Assembly: GCA_040752275.1 (NCBI GenBank) | Contig: JBFMFH010000045.1 | Span: 1 to 64,000 of the forward strand | Source of the DNA: JBFMFH01 sp040752275 | GTDB lineage: Bacteria > Acidobacteriota > Vicinamibacteria > Vicinamibacterales > JAKQTR01 | DNA: 64,000 nucleotides | Direction of reading: 5' to 3' | Part shown: positions 1 through 7,865 of the stretch, one piece after another | Layout of the letters: each line of letters starts with the position of its first letter | Numbering within the stretch: position 1 is the first letter of the stretch | Position numbers and translations under genes: made by a program | The notes under the pieces: generated by a model | Databases searched by the model: none | What the model was told of the DNA's origin: nothing | Seen by the model: only the letters and a program-made list of their open reading frames with translations

Positions 1-33
1 CGCGGCGCCCGGCTGGCCAGGCGCGACGACTGA
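1..33 (+). CDS. possible 3' end of an upstream gene
   Basis: An open frame runs in from the window edge and ends at TGA 31-33, giving the ten-residue tail RGARLARRDD. The arginine-rich tail is compatible with the end of a GC-rich coding region, but ten codons cannot prove it and no product can be named. Confidence 0.25.
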   Translation, partial: RGARLARRDD

Positions 34-204
34 GCATACTCCCGGTATGTGAGGGAGGAGCAACGCCGCCAGGCGGGATGCCCCGCCCGGGAATTGTGTG
101 AGGCATCACGGTTCCAGGGCACTAGTCCTTCGACAGCACGAATGAGCTCCGGGAGGCGGCTCGCGGGAGGCGGCGAGTCAGGGCCGCCCCCGAGTGCCTT
201 GCGC

Positions 205-210
205 TATAAT
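205..210 (+). promoter_or_regulatory. -10 element upstream of the lysW-like gene
   Basis: A perfect TATAAT lies at 205-210. No convincing -35 hexamer is seen at 16-18 bp spacing. Transcription would begin near 217, leaving a leader of about 107 nt before the start codon at 324. The rest of 34-323 holds no supported gene. Confidence 0.45.
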
Positions 211-323
211 CCAGGCTCCGTTCGAGGCCCCGGCGCAGTCCCCGGACGCGCGGGCGAGTCTGGAGTCCGGAAGGATAGGAACCGCGGGGCGCCCGTCCGT
301 GGGCTCACCCGCAGGGAGGCGGT

Positions 324-542
324 ATGGCGACGTGCCCCGAGTGCGACTTCGAAATCGACGTCGACGAGTACGATGTCGAGAAGGGCGACACGCTCGAGTG
401 TGACAACTGCGGCGCGACCCTCGAAGTCGTCGGATCGAACCCCATCGATCTCGAAGTCCTGTCGGACGACGACGATGACTACGACGACGACGAGGACGAC
501 GAGGACGAGGAAGACGAAGAGGACGAGGACTGGGAAGAGTGA
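324..542 (+). CDS. lysW: LysW-like amino-group carrier protein with acidic tail
   Basis: This 72-residue protein has a zinc-ribbon of two CxxC pairs (C4/C7 and C26/C29) followed from about residue 48 by an almost purely Asp/Glu tail. The LysW/ArgW family carries biosynthetic intermediates on the gamma-carboxyl of its last Glu, in a C-terminal EDWGE motif. Here the protein ends EDWEE, so the Gly is replaced but the terminal Glu is kept. A good Shine-Dalgarno (GGAGG) precedes the ATG. The stop overlaps the larE start by four bases, so the two are translationally coupled. No lysX/argX ligase or other lysine or arginine gene is nearby, so the classical carrier role in those pathways is unproven. 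Family assignment is fairly secure; function here is open. Confidence 0.8.
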   Translation: MATCPECDFEIDVDEYDVEKGDTLECDNCGATLEVVGSNPIDLEVLSDDDDDYDDDEDDEDEEDEEDEDWEE

Positions 543-1399
543 CGGCATCGCCGGAGACCCCCGCCCCCAGCGCCCCGGATGGCGACCTGCTTCGGAAGCA
601 GGCCAGGCTCGAATCCACACTCGCCACGCTCGGCTCGGTCGTCGTGGCCTACAGCGGTGGCGCCGACAGCGCCTACCTGGCGTGGGTCGCCACCTCGGTG
701 CTCGCCGAAGGGGCACTGTGTGTGACGGCCGAGAGCGCCAGCTACCCATCGCGGCAACGCGAACTGGCCGCGCGTGTGGCCCGCGAGTTCGGTCTGCGGC
801 ACGAGTTCATCTCGACCGGCGAAATGGACGATCCCGGCTACCGCGCCAATGCGCCCGACCGCTGCTACCACTGCAAGCACGAGCTCTTCTCCCGGCTCAC
901 CCGGCTGGCGCGTGAACGCGGGATCGCCGCGGTCCTCGACGGGGCCAACGGCGACGATCGGAACGATTACAGGCCGGGCCGCCAGGCCGCCCGCGAGTTC
1001 GGCGTCCTGAGCCCCCTCGATGACGCCGATCTCACCAAGGCCGACATCCGGGAGCTGTCGCGACGCGCGGGTCTGCCGACGTGGGACGAGCCCGCATCGG
1101 CCTGCCTGTCGTCCCGCATCCCCTACCACACCGAGGTGACGCCGGAACGGCTGCGGATGATCGAGACCGCCGAGGACGCCTTACGGTTGCTGGGCTTCAG
1201 CGTGTGCCGCGTGCGGCACCACGGGACCCTCGCAAGGATCGAGCTTGGGAGCAACGAGCTGGAGCGAGCCCTGCAGGCCGACGCCCGAGAAGCCATCGTC
1301 CGGGCCGTCCGCTCCGCAGGCTACGAGTACGTCGCGCTCGATCTGCAGGGGTACCGCCAGGGCAGCCTGAACCGGGTGCTACCGCTCGAACGCATATAG
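539..1399 (+). CDS. larE: ATP-dependent sulfur transferase, LarE family
   Basis: A 286-residue PP-loop ATP pyrophosphatase. The SGGADS loop is at 39-44. Three family cysteines are visible: C109 and C112 in RCYHCK, and C189 in PASACLSSR. LarE provides sulfur for the nickel-pincer cofactor of lactate racemase, either by sacrificing the Cys corresponding to C189 or, in forms with three conserved Cys, through an iron-sulfur cluster; the three cysteines here fit the latter class (inference). Start GTG 539 overlaps the TGA of the lysW-like gene (GTGA). No larA, larB or larC occurs in the window, so the sulfur acceptor may be something else. Confidence 0.85.
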   Translation: MTASPETPAPSAPDGDLLRKQARLESTLATLGSVVVAYSGGADSAYLAWVATSVLAEGALCVTAESASYPSRQRELAARVAREFGLRHEFISTGEMDDPGYRANAPDRCYHCKHELFSRLTRLARERGIAAVLDGANGDDRNDYRPGRQAAREFGVLSPLDDADLTKADIRELSRRAGLPTWDEPASACLSSRIPYHTEVTPERLRMIETAEDALRLLGFSVCRVRHHGTLARIELGSNELERALQADAREAIVRAVRSAGYEYVALDLQGYRQGSLNRVLPLERI

Positions 1400-1409
1400 G
1401 GAGCCGGCG

Positions 1410-3872
1410 ATGCTCGCCTTCACGCGCCGTCGCTGCCGCACCCGGGACTGCGGGATGGTTACCGGACTGGCCCTGATCTTCCTCGTTCTCCACCTGCCGT
1501 TCATGGCGTCGACGCTGGCCGACATCGATTCGGTGAACCTGGCACTGGGTATCCACGACTTCGATCCCGCCCGGCATCGGCCCCATCCTCCCGGTTACCC
1601 GATCCTCATCGCGCTCGGCAAGCTGGCGGCGCTCGTCCTGCCCGACGCGCAGGCCCTCGCCGTCTGGGGGGTGCTGTTCGGTGCGCTTGCCGCGTTCGGG
1701 CTGTGGACGTTGTTTGGCGCGCTCGAACGGGCCGATACGGGCGCCGGCGGCGAGACGCGTAACGGTACCGGCCGCGCGCCCCTTCTGGAGCCGTCGGTCG
1801 CCGCATCGGCAGTGACGCTCTCCGCGCCACTCGTCTGGCTGAGCGCGTCCCGCCCGATGACCGACGTCGCAGGGTTCGGAGTCGTCGCCCTCGCCCAGGG
1901 CGTGTTGGCTGCCGGGCTCGCCGCGCAGAATGCGAGGGCCGGGGGTGACGCGGCCGCCGCACAGGCGCGAGCGGTGCGCTCGGGTCGTCTTCTCCTGGCC
2001 GGAGCATTCCTGTCGGCGCTGGCCATCGGTGTGCGGTCCCAGGCCGTCTGGCTCACGCTCCCGCTCCTCGCCTTCGTGCTCGTCGATCGAGCCGGCCGGG
2101 CCGCGGCGGGAGCGCTGATCGGCAGCGCCGTCTGGTTTGTCGCCGGGACGCTCGTCTGGGCTGTTCCCCTGCTGGTGTCCAGTGGCGGGTTGACCGCCTA
2201 CTGGGCGGCCTTCGGCACCCAGGCGGGCGAGGACTGGAGCGATGCGACCATCCTGGCGACGCATCCGAGCCTGAGGGCCTTGGCCGCGTCACTGATCGAT
2301 ACCTTCATCCGTCCCTGGGATTCGATTGCCGTGGGCGTGGCGATGCTGGTGCTGGCGGCCATCGGCGTCTTCGTCCTCCTGCGGCGCGGCAGGAAGACCC
2401 TGACCGCGCTTCTGGCCATCGCGATCCCGTACACCGCCTTTCATCTGCTGTTTCAGGAAACGCCCCACACCAGGTACGCCATTCCGCTCGTGCCCGTCGT
2501 GGCGTATCTCGCGGTCCGCGCACTCGGCGCAGCCGGGCGCTGGCCGCTGGTGATCGGCACCGGTGCCATCGTACTGGTGAGCATGGCGACAACGCAGTCG
2601 AAGCTTGTCGCCTTCTGGCGAGCCGGAAGTCCCTCCGCGCGCCTGTTGACCGATCTGACCGAGCGAACAGCGGCCGGGCTTTCCGAGCCTGAGCCTGTGC
2701 TCAGCCTGTCCCACGCGCTGTCGGTCGCGTGGAGGGGAGAAGTGCTGGACCTTCCCGCCCTGCCGGTGCAGGCTCAGCGCCAATGGGCCGTCCTGGCCGA
2801 CTTCTGGCGGGACGGCAACGAGCACCCCGTGTGGTACATGACTGAGCCCGAACCAAGCGGCCTGGACCGCTGGCACAGTCTCGCGCAGATCGACCCGCGT
2901 GCCCGGCGGATCATTGCCTCCTACCGGTGGCCGTTCGATCCGACGAATCTGCTCGGCGGCGTGCGCCCGTCGGAACTCGACTGGTACGAACTCGCCCCGC
3001 CCGGATGGATGCTGCTCGACGGAGCCTCGCTGACGCCGAGGCTCGCCGGGATGGCCGCCGTGAGCGGGCAGGCGCTGACCCGCGGCGGCCTTCGCGTCCT
3101 TGTCCGGCGGCAGGACCGCCCTGTGAACGTACTTCTTGGTGGCCGCAACCTGGCAAGAGCCGGGGAGCCGGCCGTGACGTTCACTCTCGCGCTGGACGGG
3201 GCGGACAGGGCGTCGTGGGCGGTAGACCCCTCTCCGGGGTTCTTCCTCCGCACCTGGACCTGGCCCGGTGGGATCGGTACGGGTCCGGGGCCGTTCGCGG
3301 AGCTCTCGATCCGAGCCGAAGTCGTTGACGCGGGCGGCCGCTCGGCGACTGCCGCTGTCGAGCAGTTCGATCTGCAGCCCGCGGGCAGCCCGATCCTCGG
3401 CTTTGGCGATGGCTGGCACGAGCAGGAGTACGACCCGGCTCGCGGCGTGCTGTGGCGCTGGTCAAGCGGGCGGGCCACGCTCGTGACTCTCGGCGTGCTC
3501 GGTGACTGCGTGCTCAAGGTGAGAGGCGAGGCGCCAACCCGGTACTTCGCCGGCCCGTCTCGGGTGACGGTGTCTGCGGGACGCCGGGTGCTCTTCGAAT
3601 CGGCCGTGGCCGGCGACTACGACTGGGCGATTCCGGTGCCAGCCTCCGCCCTGGCCGAATCCGGCGGGCGCGTGGTCCTGGCGACCGACCAGACCTTCAG
3701 ACCGGTGGACCGCGGCCAGAGTGCCGATCGCCGCGCACTCGGGCTGCGCCTCCTTGCTGTGTCCCTCACGCCGGCTTCCTCGCCAGGCACAGCAGCGAAC
3801 TCCCGAACGGCAGGCTTGCGATCCGGAGCACCTTCGACTCGGCCCACAGCGCTCCCGACAGCAGGGCGTTGA
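1410..3872 (+). CDS. large multipass membrane protein, GT-C glycosyltransferase-like
   Basis: An 820-residue protein. The N-terminal ~430 residues are strongly hydrophobic with many membrane helices; after the first helix comes an acidic loop (ADIDSVNLALG) and an HPPGYP motif, a layout typical of GT-C lipid-linked glycosyltransferases. The C-terminal ~350 residues are soluble and look beta-rich, probably extracytoplasmic. ATG 1410 follows larE by 10 bp with a GGGAG ribosome site; an internal ATG at 1455 is an alternative. The last ~35 residues are low-complexity Ser/Thr/Pro/Arg and lie over the opposite-strand methyltransferase, so they look like read-through beyond the natural end near LGLRLLAVSL. 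Substrate unknown. Confidence 0.7.
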   Translation: MLAFTRRRCRTRDCGMVTGLALIFLVLHLPFMASTLADIDSVNLALGIHDFDPARHRPHPPGYPILIALGKLAALVLPDAQALAVWGVLFGALAAFGLWTLFGALERADTGAGGETRNGTGRAPLLEPSVAASAVTLSAPLVWLSASRPMTDVAGFGVVALAQGVLAAGLAAQNARAGGDAAAAQARAVRSGRLLLAGAFLSALAIGVRSQAVWLTLPLLAFVLVDRAGRAAAGALIGSAVWFVAGTLVWAVPLLVSSGGLTAYWAAFGTQAGEDWSDATILATHPSLRALAASLIDTFIRPWDSIAVGVAMLVLAAIGVFVLLRRGRKTLTALLAIAIPYTAFHLLFQETPHTRYAIPLVPVVAYLAVRALGAAGRWPLVIGTGAIVLVSMATTQSKLVAFWRAGSPSARLLTDLTERTAAGLSEPEPVLSLSHALSVAWRGEVLDLPALPVQAQRQWAVLADFWRDGNEHPVWYMTEPEPSGLDRWHSLAQIDPRARRIIASYRWPFDPTNLLGGVRPSELDWYELAPPGWMLLDGASLTPRLAGMAAVSGQALTRGGLRVLVRRQDRPVNVLLGGRNLARAGEPAVTFTLALDGADRASWAVDPSPGFFLRTWTWPGGIGTGPGPFAELSIRAEVVDAGGRSATAAVEQFDLQPAGSPILGFGDGWHEQEYDPARGVLWRWSSGRATLVTLGVLGDCVLKVRGEAPTRYFAGPSRVTVSAGRRVLFESAVAGDYDWAIPVPASALAESGGRVVLATDQTFRPVDRGQSADRRALGLRLLAVSLTPASSPGTAANSRTAGLRSGAPSTRPTALPTAGR

Positions 3873-4512
3873 CGGGCTCCAGAGGCACGGTGATCTCGGC
3901 GAGCGCCTCATCGGCCGGCGATAGCCCGGTCACACGCTGCCAGGTCCGCACGGCCAGCAGCAGCGGGAAGAGTGCGGCGTTCGTGTAGGTGAGGCGCTCG
4001 ATGGCGAATCCCGCTTCCTCGAGCACGCCCTGCAGACCCTGCCGCGTATAACGGCGCACTTCGGCCGAGACGATCGAGTGATCGCCATGCAGAATCGGCA
4101 TGGCCGCGACGTTGACGACGAGGCCGCCTCCAGGCTTGAGGACTCGCCACATCTCGGCGACCGCACGCCGCTCAAGGCCCGCCTCCAGGCAGTAGAGCAC
4201 GTCGAACGACGTGACGCCGTCAAACGTCGCGTCGGAGAATGGGACGCTGTCGACGCTGGCCCGAACCACCCGTCGTTCACCGCGCGCGCGGGCGATGGCG
4301 AGTCCGCTCCAGGTCAGGTCGAAACCGGTGGCGTCGCCGAAATCTCCAAGGAGACGGAGGTTGCCGCCGGTGCCGCACCCGCAGTCGAGAAGCCTGGGGC
4401 GACAGACGTGCGCCACGGCCTGAGCGATGAAGGGGCGGACCATGCGACGGAAGCCACGAAACCAGAAGTGCCGATCTTCGGCGCGGGCGGTGGCTTCGAG
4501 CAGGCGATCCAC
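3766..4512 (-). CDS. class I SAM-dependent methyltransferase
   Basis: A 248-residue methyltransferase. It opens with a DRHFWFRGFRR segment typical of a group of bacterial SAM enzymes, followed by the SAM-binding glycine motif LLDCGCGTGGNL and the post-motif region VLKPGGGLVVNV. GTG at 4512 is chosen because a -10 hexamer (TACAAT, 4524-4519) sits exactly six bases upstream, implying a leaderless mRNA, and because the family begins here; an upstream GTG at 4551 would add 13 residues. The 3' end overlaps the convergent membrane-protein gene by 107 bp. The acceptor cannot be told from sequence. Confidence 0.8.
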   Translation of the reverse strand: MDRLLEATARAEDRHFWFRGFRRMVRPFIAQAVAHVCRPRLLDCGCGTGGNLRLLGDFGDATGFDLTWSGLAIARARGERRVVRASVDSVPFSDATFDGVTSFDVLYCLEAGLERRAVAEMWRVLKPGGGLVVNVAAMPILHGDHSIVSAEVRRYTRQGLQGVLEEAGFAIERLTYTNAALFPLLLAVRTWQRVTGLSPADEALAEITVPLEPVNALLSGALWAESKVLRIASLPFGSSLLCLARKPA

Positions 4513-4518
4513 GACGCC

Positions 4519-4524
4519 ATTGTA
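4519..4524 (-). promoter_or_regulatory. -10 element for leaderless methyltransferase mRNA
   Basis: On the minus strand TACAAT is followed by six bases (GGCGTC) and then the GTG start at 4512. This spacing puts the transcription start at or next to the start codon. No clear -35 is seen. Confidence 0.45.
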
Positions 4525-4582
4525 CCCATCGCGTGATTCGGGAAACCCCACAAATCACAGAGGATCTCGACGGATAGGGTCG

Positions 4583-4611
4583 TTGACACGTGATAGCATT
4601 GTCGGTAAAGT
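4583..4611 (+). promoter_or_regulatory. sigma-70-type promoter for the Pal lipoprotein gene
   Basis: TTGACA (4583-4588) and TAAAGT (4606-4611) are separated by 17 bp, a near-consensus housekeeping promoter. The predicted leader is about 100 nt and ends in a strong GGGAGGAG ribosome site before ATG 4718. Confidence 0.7.
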
Positions 4612-4717
4612 CCCGTGCACGGGCGGCCTCGGGCCCGGTCCGCCATACGGAACCGCGAGCGGCAGCGCTGCCCCCGTTCCGATCATCCGTTATCCCCTGC
4701 AGGGAGGAGACTGCACG

Positions 4718-5290
4718 ATGAACCGAATCGTGAAGCTGCTGGTGCTCATCGTTGTCTGCGCGGCCCTCGGCTCGAGCGTGGCATGTGCCAAGAAGCCGCC
4801 AGCAGCCGCGCCACCGCCACCGCCGCCGCCGGCTGCGCCGCCGCCGCCGCCACCGCCACCCCCACCGCCACCCCCACCGCCGCCACCGCCACCCAAGGTG
4901 CCGACCGCCGAGGAGATCTTCGCCGCCAAGAGTCTGGCGGAGCTCAACGCGGAACAGCCGCTGGCCGACGTGCTCTTCGACTACGACAGGTCCGATCTGC
5001 TGGATCCCGCTCGAGCGGCGCTCCAGAACAACGCGGACTGGTTGAAGAGGTGGACCAGCACGCGCATCACGGTCGAGGGCCACTGCGATTCGCGCGGCAC
5101 CAACGAATACAACATCGGCCTCGGTGAACGCCGGGCCGCCGCCGTCCGCGACTACCTGATCAGCCTGGGGGTGAGCGCCGACCGGATCATGTCCGTGAGC
5201 AAGGGGGAGGAGTCGCCCTTCTGCACGGAGGAGCAGGAGTCCTGCTGGTCGCAGAACCGGCGCGGGCACTTCATCGTCACGGCGAAGTAG
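4718..5290 (+). CDS. pal: peptidoglycan-associated lipoprotein (Pal/OmpA-C)
   Basis: A 190-residue outer-membrane lipoprotein. Residues 1-22 form a signal peptide ending in a lipobox (SSVAC) with lipidated C23. Residues ~25-59 are a linker of almost pure proline and alanine. The OmpA-C peptidoglycan-binding domain follows, with ITVEGHCDSRGTNEYN and the GERRAAAVRDYL helix that binds diaminopimelate. Pal tethers the outer membrane to the wall with Tol-Pal; no tol gene is adjacent. The proline run is longer than in most Pal proteins and could span the periplasm. The start is supported by GGGAGGAG seven bases upstream. Confidence 0.9.
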   Translation: MNRIVKLLVLIVVCAALGSSVACAKKPPAAAPPPPPPPAAPPPPPPPPPPPPPPPPPPPKVPTAEEIFAAKSLAELNAEQPLADVLFDYDRSDLLDPARAALQNNADWLKRWTSTRITVEGHCDSRGTNEYNIGLGERRAAAVRDYLISLGVSADRIMSVSKGEESPFCTEEQESCWSQNRRGHFIVTAK

Positions 5291-5342
5291 GCCCGGCGCT
5301 TGGGTCGAATTGACCGCGCGCCCGGGACGTCGCCCGCGGGCC

Positions 5343-6098
5343 TCAGCCCGCGGCCCCGGAGGGAGCGCCGCACTCAATCCCGAGCGAGGCCGCCATCGCC
5401 CTGGCCGCGGCGCCGGGGTCGGGGGCCGCGACAATCGGCCGGCCGACGACGAGGTAACTCGCGCCGGCCGCCAGGGTGGCCGGCGCGCTCAGCGTTCGCG
5501 CCTGGTCGTCGCGGTGGCCTTCCGTGGGCGATTCAGCGCGGATGCCGGGCGTGACGAGCGTAAAGGCCGGCCCGCAGATCCTGCGGAGCCGTGCGACCTC
5601 GAGCGGAGACGCCACCACCCCGTCCAGACCCGCCTGCCGCGCGAGCCTGGCCAGTGCTTCGACCTGGTGGAGGACCGGCCGCCCGACCCCGATGGACACG
5701 AGCGCGGCCTGGTCGAGGCTGGTCAGCACCGTGACGGCGATCACGAGAGGTGCGGGTCGTCCCGCCACGCTGGCGGCCTTCACCGCCGCATCCCGCGCCG
5801 TCCTCATCATCGCCTCGCCGCCGGCGGCGTGCACGTCGATCATCCAGGCCCCGAGCCTGGCCGCCTCGGCGACCGCTCCGGCGACGGTGTTCGGGATGTC
5901 GTGGTACTTCAGATCGAGGAAGACACGGTGCCCGCGCTCCACGAGCCGGCGGACCACATCGGGGCCCGCGGCGGTGAAGAGCTGGCTGCCCACCTTCACG
6001 GCGCCGACACTCGCGCTCACGCGGTCGGCCAGCCCGATGGCACGCTCGGCGCTGTCCACATCCAGGGCGACGATGATGGGATTGTACGCCTGGGGCAT
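5343..6098 (-). CDS. pyrF: orotidine 5'-phosphate decarboxylase
   Basis: A 251-residue OMP decarboxylase, last step of UMP synthesis. It begins with the family N-terminus NPIIVALDVDS, carries the catalytic DLKYHDIPNT (Asp-Lys-x-x-Asp) near residue 63, and ends with the phosphate-binding LVVGRPIVAAPDP loop. ATG 6098 is preceded by GAGGAG. It lies 14 bp after pyrD and completes a pyrK-pyrD-pyrF operon. It converges with the Pal gene across 52 bp of GC-rich hairpin-forming sequence. Confidence 0.95.
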   Translation of the reverse strand: MPQAYNPIIVALDVDSAERAIGLADRVSASVGAVKVGSQLFTAAGPDVVRRLVERGHRVFLDLKYHDIPNTVAGAVAEAARLGAWMIDVHAAGGEAMMRTARDAAVKAASVAGRPAPLVIAVTVLTSLDQAALVSIGVGRPVLHQVEALARLARQAGLDGVVASPLEVARLRRICGPAFTLVTPGIRAESPTEGHRDDQARTLSAPATLAAGASYLVVGRPIVAAPDPGAAARAMAASLGIECGAPSGAAG

Positions 6099-6112
6099 CG
6101 GTCCACTCCTCG

Positions 6113-7030
6113 TCAGTCCACCCGGATCGCGCCCACGATCTCGCTCACACGCGTGAAGTGGTGGCGGTCGAGATACGCCGTAATGCCGTCGAGAAGGCGG
6201 GGCCAGATGAACGGGTCGACGAAGTTGGCGGTTCCCACCTGGACTGCCGTCGCCCCAGCGAGGAGAAACTCGAGGGCATCCTGCGAGCTGGCGATGCCAC
6301 CCATTCCCACGACGGGAATCTGCACGGCGTTCGCGCACTCGTAGACCATGCGCACCGCGATGGGTCTGATCGCCGGGCCGCTGAGTCCGCCCATGACGTT
6401 CGACAGCCGCGGCCGTCTGGTCTCCACGTCAATCACCATAGCGAGGAATGTGTTCACGAGAGATATGGCATCGGCACCCGCGTCCTCGGCCGCCCTGGCG
6501 AAGGACGACACGCTCGTCACGTTCGGCGTCAGCTTCGGGATCAGGGGCAGACGGGTCGCCTTGCGGACGGCGCTCACCACCTCGTGCGTGCTCGCGAGGT
6601 TGCAGCCGAACTGAATGCCGCCCTCCTTGATGTTCGGGCACGAGATATTGAGTTCCAGGCCAGCGATGCCTTCGACGTCGGAGAGGATCCGCGAGACCTC
6701 CACGTACTCGTCGATGCTGCTGCCGCAGACGTTGACAATGACGGTCGCGCCGTGACGCCGCAGGTCCGGCATCTTCTCGTCAACGAATCGATGTACACCG
6801 ATACCCTGCAGGCCGATGGCATTGACCATGCCCGAAGGCGTCTCCACGATGCGCGGCGGAGGATGTCCCTCGCGCTCGGTCAGGTAAAGGCCCTTGACGA
6901 CGACGGCGCCGAGGCTCGCGAGGTCGACGACCTCCGCGTACTCGACACCGTAGCCGAAACACCCGCTCGCGGCGATCAGCGGATTCTTCAGGCGCAGCGA
7001 CCCGATGCACACGCCGAGATCGGGGCTCAT
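6113..7030 (-). CDS. pyrD: dihydroorotate dehydrogenase, class 1B catalytic subunit
   Basis: A 305-residue FMN enzyme oxidising dihydroorotate to orotate. Class 1B identity is shown by the catalytic-loop motif NISCPN with the base Cys at C131, the KGLYLTEREGHPPPR substrate region and GMGGIASSQDALEFLLAGA. The partner electron-transfer subunit PyrK is encoded directly upstream and overlaps by four bases (ATGA), as expected for the NAD-linked heterotetramer. Cytoplasmic. Confidence 0.95.
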   Translation of the reverse strand: MSPDLGVCIGSLRLKNPLIAASGCFGYGVEYAEVVDLASLGAVVVKGLYLTEREGHPPPRIVETPSGMVNAIGLQGIGVHRFVDEKMPDLRRHGATVIVNVCGSSIDEYVEVSRILSDVEGIAGLELNISCPNIKEGGIQFGCNLASTHEVVSAVRKATRLPLIPKLTPNVTSVSSFARAAEDAGADAISLVNTFLAMVIDVETRRPRLSNVMGGLSGPAIRPIAVRMVYECANAVQIPVVGMGGIASSQDALEFLLAGATAVQVGTANFVDPFIWPRLLDGITAYLDRHHFTRVSEIVGAIRVD

Positions 7031-7845
7031 TCCCACACGATGACCTTTCCATCCATCACCGGGCCTGCGAGGCACGAGCGCACGTAACGGGCGCGGCCGT
7101 CCTCGTCCAGGACCCGCACCACGCAGCTGTAGCAGCCTCCCATCCCGCATCCCATCATGCGCTCCACCGACAGCTCGACGCGCCGGTCGAACCGCTGCGC
7201 GAGAGAGGCGACGGTCTTCAGCATGGGCTCGGGACCACAGGCGTAGAGCATCACGTCCCGCCCCGAACCTGCCGACGACAGCGCTGCTTCGAGTGGAGCG
7301 GTCACGAGCCCGGCGGTTCCCCGGCTGCCGTCCTCGGTTGCGAGCACCAGTGAGACACGGCGGCTGGCGAACCAGTCCAGGTAGAGCAGGTCTTCCGAGC
7401 GCCGCCCGCCGTAGAAGAGGGTCACGCCCACGTCCCTGGCTCGGAGCGCATCTGCCAGCAGGACGAAAGGTGCCAGGCCGACGCCTCCCGCGATCATCCA
7501 GGCCTCCGACGCCGGCGACAGAAGCGAGAACGGCCGGCCGAGGGGACCAAGGCACGAGAAGCGATCGCCGGCCGAGGCATCGTAGAGCCGCGCCGTGCCT
7601 GGCCCGACACGCTTGCTCAGGATTGAGAAGCCCGCCGGAGCGCCCGTGCCGTCACGCACGACCTCGAAGACGGAGAAGGGCCGCCGCAGGAGGGGATCGG
7701 TGCCCGCGGCCGTACGAATCATGACGAACTGCCCGGGCTGCGTGACGGCCGCCAGTTCCGGCGCGTCGAACGCAACAACGTTGTAGTCGGCCGAGAGGCG
7801 GGTGTTGGCGAGCACCCGGGCCGACGCGTCGACCGGCGCTGGCAT
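7027..7845 (-). CDS. pyrK: dihydroorotate dehydrogenase electron-transfer subunit
   Basis: A 272-residue ferredoxin-reductase-fold protein. The FAD motif RRPFS is at 54-58 and the NAD-binding GGVGLAPF at ~120-127. The [2Fe-2S] cluster ligands C233, C238, C241 and C258 are in CGMGGCYSC and RSC. It passes electrons from PyrD FMN to NAD. First gene of pyrK-pyrD-pyrF. ATG 7845 lies exactly six bases after a minus-strand TATACT (7857-7852), so the mRNA is predicted to be leaderless. Confidence 0.93.
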   Translation of the reverse strand: MPAPVDASARVLANTRLSADYNVVAFDAPELAAVTQPGQFVMIRTAAGTDPLLRRPFSVFEVVRDGTGAPAGFSILSKRVGPGTARLYDASAGDRFSCLGPLGRPFSLLSPASEAWMIAGGVGLAPFVLLADALRARDVGVTLFYGGRRSEDLLYLDWFASRRVSLVLATEDGSRGTAGLVTAPLEAALSSAGSGRDVMLYACGPEPMLKTVASLAQRFDRRVELSVERMMGCGMGGCYSCVVRVLDEDGRARYVRSCLAGPVMDGKVIVWE

Positions 7846-7850
7846 GACGC

Positions 7851-7860
7851 CAGTATACTG
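7851..7860. promoter_or_regulatory. palindromic shared -10 between pyrK and divergent gene
   Basis: The ten bases CAGTATACTG are a perfect palindrome that gives TATACT on both strands. On each strand exactly six bases separate the hexamer from the start codon (ATG 7845 minus, GTG 7866 plus). The whole intergenic gap is only 20 bp, with no room for leaders. -35 elements, if any, would lie inside the two coding regions and are weak. Confidence 0.6.
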
Positions 7861-7865
7861 CTGCC

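Noticed and set aside
479..1129. Minus-strand open frame with a poly-serine end
   Set aside because: It is the complement of the acidic lysW tail and of larE, both clearly coding on the plus strand.
539..1399. Lactate racemase operon
   Set aside because: Only larE is present; larA, larB and larC are not in the window.
4690..4947. Minus-strand glycine-rich open frame
   Set aside because: The glycine run is the reverse complement of the Pal proline linker codons.
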